Assembly (NCBI GenBank): GCA_003024785.1
Contig: PUQB01000023.1
Coordinates: 375,274 to 439,273 of the forward strand
Direction: 5' to 3'
From: Selaginella tamariscina
Taxonomy: Eukaryota; Streptophyta; Lycopodiopsida; Selaginellales; Selaginellaceae
Length of the DNA: 64,000 nucleotides
Shown here: positions 58,342-64,000 of the stretch, in pieces
How the letters are laid out: every line of letters starts with the position of its first letter
Position numbering within the stretch: the first letter of the stretch is position 1
Position numbers and translations under genes: made by a program
Notes under the pieces: generated by a model
Seen by the model: the letters and a program-made list of their open reading frames with translations, nothing else
Told to the model about the DNA's origin: nothing
The model's database searches: none

Positions 58342-60197
58342 TTATAGAAACGCGGCAACAAGTAGCACCGCGGTGAACACAGCAGCACTCGGGTTCATAT
58401 GGGGCATCCGCGCGGCGTGGCTCGCTGTGGCGGTTTGTGAGGCGCTATCTAAACCGCGGAGATCCTGAATATTCTTGTAGAGGCCTCCAAGGAGGTCTTT
58501 GACGGTACCGTTGTAGGCGACGGAGGACGAGACTCCGGCGGCAAACTCGTTTGCCAGCAGGTTCTCGCCGCTGAACAGGTCCTTAAAAGTCTTGTTGTTG
58601 TTGGCGCTGTCGAACTCGTTAAACTCGTCGATCTCGTGCTTTGTGAAGTTGCCCCAAACCATGATGGTGTGCCCCGGTGCCGTCCCAAAGTTGCAGTCTT
58701 TGTACTTCGATATGTCTGCACACGTCACGCTGTCCCTTTGGGGCATACTATCTGGTACGACCCACTGTCCTGTAGGTTTGTCCAGTTCCCCGCTAACTGT
58801 CCCCTGATAACAACGTGTGTATGTATATATGTGTGTGCATACACACGCACACATACCTTTTGCATATAGGCTCGGGATGCTGTGTTTAGTGAAGGCGATG
58901 TCTCCGCTGCCTTCCACCAGGCACCGGAAGGATCCCGAATAGTCGTAGTACAGGTCGTCCTCCGTACATGCGTCCTTCACCTTGCAGGCCGTACAGATAC
59001 TCTTCTTGGGTCGTTGCTTGCTGCGCACGATGCTGAAAAGAACGCTTTCACCGATTCGATGTCGTTGCTCACTTGTGGATCTCTGCAACAAGGTTGGTTA
59101 TACACGCGTGTGCGTGCGTGCGTGCGTGCGTGAGACATGTCGTTATCTTATAATATACATGTACATTTGACTAATATGTTCATGCATACACGCGCACGCA
59201 CGCACATATGAATACTTACTTGCTAACAACGGGCATAATCTTGTTATCAATCAAGTAACTCACAGGGAGGACCAACAGCAGCACGTTGATATCCAGTGTG
59301 GCACGATCTCTTGCCCTTGAGATCGGAACTTCTTGGGACAGCCGTTGGATTTCACCACGCCAACACCATAGTAGTTAGCATTCTCCACCTGGTTCACTTC
59401 CGTACGCACCGTCACGAGTCCGTACTGCTCACTTGCTTGAAGGATCTCGCCGCCATCGAATATTCCTATCTTCGCTTGTCCCTTCGAAATCTTTTGCATG
59501 CATGTTTCTGCGTCTCCTTGTCCAGGTATACTATCAAAAGTTCAATATGAATTATATGCGCAAAATTGTCAAACTGACCCTTTAATTTTATATAATTATC
59601 AAATTAGCCCTCTAGTTTTATATAATTAACAAATTAATCTTGATTCATTAATCAATTTAATAATACACATACACCCACCACACATGCAATGTAGTATTAA
59701 ACAATATTTTATCAGTTGTGTACCTTTAAACAATATCTGATTAATATTAAGATCAATTTGATAACTGAGAATTAATTTAATATTATTATAAACCAAGAGT
59801 CAGTTTGATCATTTGTAGTTGTTAAATAACATCAAGACACATACGTACAAATACACACTATATATACATGTGTACGTGTATATACTTAATTTTATTAATT
59901 CTAACCAGCTGTGTTGATTTTTATCTCCTTATCTATGCCACCAAGGAGAACAGTCATCTTCTTACACAAGTCAAGCTCGTCTGCATCTTCAACGCACCAA
60001 ACCCAACCTGTAGATAAGGAACACATACACATCATATGTATATGTATCACACCACGCACTTACTCTCTTGGAAAGGATCCTCATTGTCATCATCGCCATC
60101 GCCACTCGGTGCCGGAGCTGGTGGTGATTGGCACCAAACTTTGTATGAACAGAGAACCCAGTACCAAGAGAAGTAATACATATGATCTCCTCCCCAT
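58342..60197 (-). CDS. transferrin-like single-lobe protein, secreted, probably GPI-anchored
   Basis: Five minus-strand exons: 60197-60064, 60007-59906, 59530-59220, 59082-58857 and 58803-58342. A signal peptide opens it (MGRRSYVLLLLVLGSLFIQS). The transferrin lobe follows: WCVEDADELDLCKKM, IGIFDGGEILQASEQYGLV, ENANYYGVGVVKSNGC, LKGKRSCHTGYQRAA, CTACKVKDACTEDDLYYDYS, GSFRCLVEGSGDIAFTKHS and DCNFGTAPGHTIMV. The expected iron ligands (Asp in FDGG, Tyr in YYGV, Tyr in YDYSGSF, His in PGHT) and the carbonate-binding Thr and Arg (HTGYQR) are all visible. A C-terminal hydrophobic tail (SAAVFTAVLLVAAFL) fits a GPI signal. At about 410 residues it has one lobe, against two or three in animal and Dunaliella proteins. 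Single-base shifts occur in exons 1, 3, 4 and 5. Likely role: iron capture at the cell surface. Confidence 0.88.
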
Positions 60198-60570
60198 AGC
60201 TAAATCTACACCTGAAATGAAGAAGTGTGTGTGTTGAGAGTTAAGAGAGAACAGTATCTCCTGCAGTGATCAGTCAGATAAGAACGAGAAGAACAAAGGA
60301 CATATGCAATTTAACTGTTAGTGATAATGCAGGAGCAGAGCAAATATATAAAAATGTATGTAATCAGTGAGAGAGAGATTATATAGTGGATGTTATAGAT
60401 ATATACTTACCAGGATTATATAATTTGAGAATATTGATGTAAGGCTAGGCTATATAGAGCTATAGTATAACTGTACTCATAGACGACCCACGATTGGATT
60501 TTTGTGATTAACAAATTTGGAAATGTGGGGTGGCGCGTGGTTGCACGGGTTGCCTTAACACGTGTCTACC
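60198..60570 (-). promoter_or_regulatory. leader intron and promoter region of the transferrin-like gene
   Basis: On the minus strand CCTG|GTAAGTATATATC near 60413 and TTCATTTCAG near 60211 delimit a probable 5' UTR intron. A TATA-like CTCTATATAGCC lies near 60450, and a palindromic CACGTG (G/E-box) lies at 60559-60564. The regulators are not known. Confidence 0.45.
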
Positions 60571-60993
60571 ACATTGGCGAATCAGCGTCATACATGTGTA
60601 CTTATTGGCTGGTGTGGAAATATGATGTGGCACATTGTTTGACTTCTGTAATTTGAATTTAAATCTAAACCATGTATATGATCACGATAGAGGTACAACC
60701 TATAAATAATGATTGTATATAATAAAGGACAAGTTTCGGATGTCGTATTAAATGTTTCGGAATGTTGTAGTTTTATTTATTTATTTATAGAATTTATTTT
60801 AAAGGTTAAATGAAAAATATCAAACTAATTGAAATCATTTTATTGTTATTTTACAAAATTTATTTAAGTTATTGGTTGCATTCGTATTTAAAACTCATTA
60901 TTGTTAAGTTAAGACCTGTATAACTATTCAAAAGGTGTGCACATTAGATAACGATGTTACGATTAAACTACACAGACCACAGTGAGTATGATT

Positions 60994-61054
<61 letters not shown>

Positions 61055-62160
61055 GAATAGCTCTGCGAATGGGGGAGAAGATTATATATATTGAAGTTAT
61101 ACATTTACTATTCTACTATAATAAAATTATTTAATTTTCATATAGCTATACATTATTTGAAGTGCTAGATATTAATCATTTAAAATTATTTTATTAATCA
61201 TTAATATTAGTTAAATTAAATTATATGAAACGACTTTCCGGTTTGTTATGATTTCAAGTTTTGTGATCATATCCGTTTTTATTCAAAAGGTTTTTAAAAT
61301 TAGATTACCTATATACATACACACACACACATGTGTGTGTGTGTGTAGGTGTGGTGTTTAATCTATACTAACCGGTTAAAAAATGGATAGAAGTATATTC
61401 ATATATTCATAAAAGTGTATTAAAATATTATATAAATATGAGATTTTTCATCTAATGACCAATACATTGTCAAGTCAAAAACCTACATGTATTTACTAAA
61501 AGTTCAGTTCAATATTAATTTTTATAAATTGTATTAAAGTTTGTTAAAGGTATAAACCCTAAAATGTCTCCTCAGAGTCTTGATTAAGGTTATTAGGTTA
61601 AATCTAAAGTATGAAGTTCGTAAATAAAATGTGGATATATACATATTAGTATTTGCGTAAACTTTAACACACTTCAAAATTTAATAAAGAAAATATAACA
61701 AGTCAAACCATAGATAAGTTTAATTTTAGCATTAATATTTTAAAAAAATTAATCATTATAAACAAATTTGTAAATGAATAAATAAATTTTAAGAATAGTT
61801 AAAAATGAAACAATTTCTTTTTATAACTTCATATAATATTTCTAATAGTGTTTAATATAGATTTTATTTAAGCAAATCCATATATGTATTAAACCCCTTT
61901 AGAATCTAATAAAATATTTTTATTTACTTGTAATTTGAAATGAAATACAATGATACTATTTAAATTTAATATTTAATATGTAGAAGTTGTAATGAAATAG
62001 AATGAATGATAAAATAAATTTAATAACAAATTGTTTGTGAATGCCATAATCTTTTACATAACTATATTGTAATGCAAATATATATATCTATAGATAGATA
62101 CGGACATACATTAATACATACATAATATATATATATACATATATATATATATATGTAAGT
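60571..62160. other. AT-rich intergenic DNA with microsatellites
   Basis: No gene seen. Contains a (TA)n-(TATG)n tract at 60990-61052, a CA/TG inverted pair at 61317-61347, and a TA-rich hairpin tract at 62085-62160. Confidence 0.6.
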
Positions 62161-62199
62161 TGTAACTAAAATGGGCATGATACATAAAATGGGAATATA

Positions 62200-63480
62200 A
62201 AAAAAATACTAATAATACTTAAGTTTTAATTATTAATTAATTATTTTTAATAATTTAATTAAGCCTTAAATATTAATTAATTAACAAATTAATCCTTCAT
62301 TAACCTTACTTAGTAAGGAATATTCCTAAAATATCTTAGAATATTCATATTATTCTTCATTGTAAAAAATTTACAATAATTAAAAAATAATCAAACATAA
62401 TTAAATGAAATCATTTCCTTATCAACCTGTTAATCTATTTGTAAATACTTTCTCCTTAACCATACAAAAATTTCCTTATTTTGTTAAGTCATCACTCTCC
62501 AATTAATAAATCATTTTTAATATTTTATATTTTGCCACCACTAACACTCTCACGAATGTAGTTAAGAGTTGCCATCCTTGTTAATACATAAGTTGTGATA
62601 AGAACAGGTGCATAAAGGCTTATCTAAAATATGACGTTCTTAAGAATAATATTGTAAAGCGCTCGATTGCTCTCCTTTAATTTATAAAATTCAAAATCAT
62701 GAGAAAGAAAAGCTTCAGGATATGTTTGATATGGTGGATATTGCTCAAAAGTTTTCAAGATTCTTCTTTTGAGGCACGTATTCAAGTAGTTCACTAGCTC
62801 ATCCATGGTATTGATATCAGAATATGGTCGAAAGTGATTAGATGGATACAAGCAATGTTTTGGTTGAGCATAGCCTTTTGAGGAGAGTCATCTACCACTA
62901 AGATATGTGTGTTCTTCATTATCCTTAACTGATTGATCTCCCAATGAACCTAATTAATCTTTCATTCTTAAAGAAGTATGGCTTGCTTTCCTTTCTTATA
63001 TTGTAAAATTCAAGAGGTTTATAACATATTCGCTGGTCAAAAATCCAATCTTTACGAATCACCTCTTCTGCAACACTACAATGTTTCTTAAGCAAATTCA
63101 GCAGCAATGTTCAAGTTGTGAATCTGCATGCATGACCAAATCCCCACAAGTGCACCCATCTCCTTTTAAGCTTTTGAAAGAGATAGTCCAACCCGAGCAA
63201 AAAATGATATCATGTCGAAATTTACATGACAAGGAATGAAATCTCCTTGTTTGATTTCTTTTTTTCTATCCTCGAGCCTTTGTTGATGAAGCAAAACACC
63301 ATTGACATCCAACAACACAATATGACCATGGTAACAAGGGTATATTGCCTCTCGAATGCTTTATAACTCACTTGTTTGGTCCCTTTCACATTTATCTGTT
63401 GACGCTATATTGTTGCCTATCCCTTTATCATTTACTTGTACATCATCTTACAAGATTCAAATATTATAGGCGCTGAAGAA
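62200..63480 (-). pseudogene. FCP1-like (NLI-interacting-factor) phosphatase, broken
   Basis: Minus-strand reading from about 63365 gives IVLLDVNGVLLHQQRLEDRK, then DFIPCHVNFDMISFFARVGL. After a stop it continues with VRKDWIFDQ-type sequence (EEVIRKDWIFDQRICYKPLE), FFKNERLIRFIG, ILVVDDSPQKAMLN and finally FRPYSDINTMDELVNYLNTC. This is the order of the HAD-type FCP1/SCP phosphatase domain: catalytic loop, specificity region, Lys, then DD motif. The loop reads D-V-N instead of D-x-D, as in several plant homologues, so the acid/base Asp is replaced. Stops and frame changes make it a pseudogene. It is part of the dispersed repeat also found near 4.4-7.5 kb. Confidence 0.7.
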
Positions 63481-64000
63481 AGTGATTTAGGAACTAAAGG
63501 CAATAGAAATGGTGATGCAAAAACTAAAGTGGTCCCCATGGTAAGGATGTTTTGAGCTGCATTATTATCCATTTCCTACATGAACTCTGTCATTTGACAT
63601 GTGGCACAAGAAATTTTTGCCAAACCCCTCTCTTACCTCATGCAATGCTGAAAATCCATGTTTTCAACTGTTTCATTACATCTGCAAAATGATAGTTAAC
63701 TGGCCTTATAATTATAAGGTATATTATTTACCTTGTTAATGTGTGACCCATGTTTGAACTAAAAGCTTCTTTAATCCTTGAGAATTTATTTTCTGTACAA
63801 ATATAAACGAAATATACAAAAATGCCTTATGTTACACTCATTTACAACTATTCGTCACTCTAATTCATTAACAATTCTTCTTCGATGTTACCTTCTGAGT
63901 GAGGCGAAGAAGGTTTTAGCCGCTTGGAAGATCGTTCAACATCTTCCGTATCTTCTGTTGATGTTTCCATGGTCAATGGAGTAAGTGAATGTTCTGTACT
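63481..64000 (-). repeat. dispersed repeat, copy 3 (inverted)
   Basis: 63630-63910 is the reverse complement of 4440-4700 with moderate divergence (shared AACATGGGTCACACATTAAC and GAGTGTAACATAAG). Further upstream on the minus strand a short frame reads METSTEDTEDVERSSKRLKP, possibly the first exon of the phosphatase-like gene. The window ends inside this unit. Confidence 0.65.

Noticed and set aside
1..64000. tRNA, rRNA or CRISPR-like arrays
   Set aside because: No cloverleaf with A and B boxes, no rRNA-like block and no regularly spaced repeats of that type were recognised by eye; a tRNA or covariance-model scan was not possible.

Overview
The window is nuclear DNA from a eukaryote of the green-plant lineage. 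Genes are split by short AT-rich introns with GT-AG borders. The protein families are a plant-type UBA-UIM-UBX (PUX8-like) protein, a DOG1-domain protein, an ankyrin protein ending in a PGG-type membrane domain, a hybrid histidine kinase, an Obg GTPase and an XRN exoribonuclease. DOG1 and PGG domains point to streptophytes. A transferrin-like protein is better known from green algae than from flowering plants, so a streptophyte alga, bryophyte or lycophyte is my best guess; the species is not determined. Single-base indels break almost every reading frame, so either many loci are decayed or the assembly was not fully polished.

Layout. 1-3050: CA/TG/TA arrays with clustered GGATTAATCC-centred palindromes. 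3050-9617: AT-rich DNA with a decayed coding remnant, two copies of a dispersed repeat (a third, inverted copy at 62.2-64.0 kb carries an FCP1-like phosphatase pseudogene), simple arrays, and a clean Tourist/PIF-Harbinger-like MITE (8178-8903). 9618-29854: a nested retrotransposon block. An outer element A (LTRs 9618-10289 and 29161-29854; gag and protease fragments inside) is interrupted by a solo LTR (10844-11848), by a near-full-length minus-strand Ty3/gypsy chromovirus B1 (12063-18010, with a perfect 5-bp target duplication), and by a plus-strand tandem LTR-internal-LTR-internal-LTR complex B2 (20471-28795). B elements look self-primed: the bases just after the 5' LTR are complementary to the predicted first bases of the transcript, as in Tf1.

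28.9-38.9 kb: segmental duplications. A block holding the end of element A, its LTR, AT-rich DNA and an intronless truncated XRN gene occurs twice (about 29.0-32.65 and 33.42-36.96 kb). The second copy sits inside a duplicate of the PUX8-like gene, whose exon 1 (33.3 kb) and exons 3-6 (37.6-38.8 kb) are now separated. The full PUX8-like gene is at 51705-55483, with a decayed duplicate of its last exons just downstream. 38.9-43.5 kb: an Obg-like gene with one exon apparently inverted and a second decayed copy of its N-terminal exons.

44.1-47.4 kb (minus): ankyrin-PGG gene with a nearly identical 219-bp internal repeat. 49.8-50.5 kb (minus): C-terminal part of a hybrid histidine kinase. 56.6-57.8 kb (plus): DOG1-domain gene, tail to tail with the transferrin-like gene (58342-60197, minus), which keeps the expected iron and anion ligands and has a signal peptide and a hydrophobic GPI-type tail. 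I see no operon-like functional link among these genes; the neighbourhood looks shaped by transposition and local duplication.
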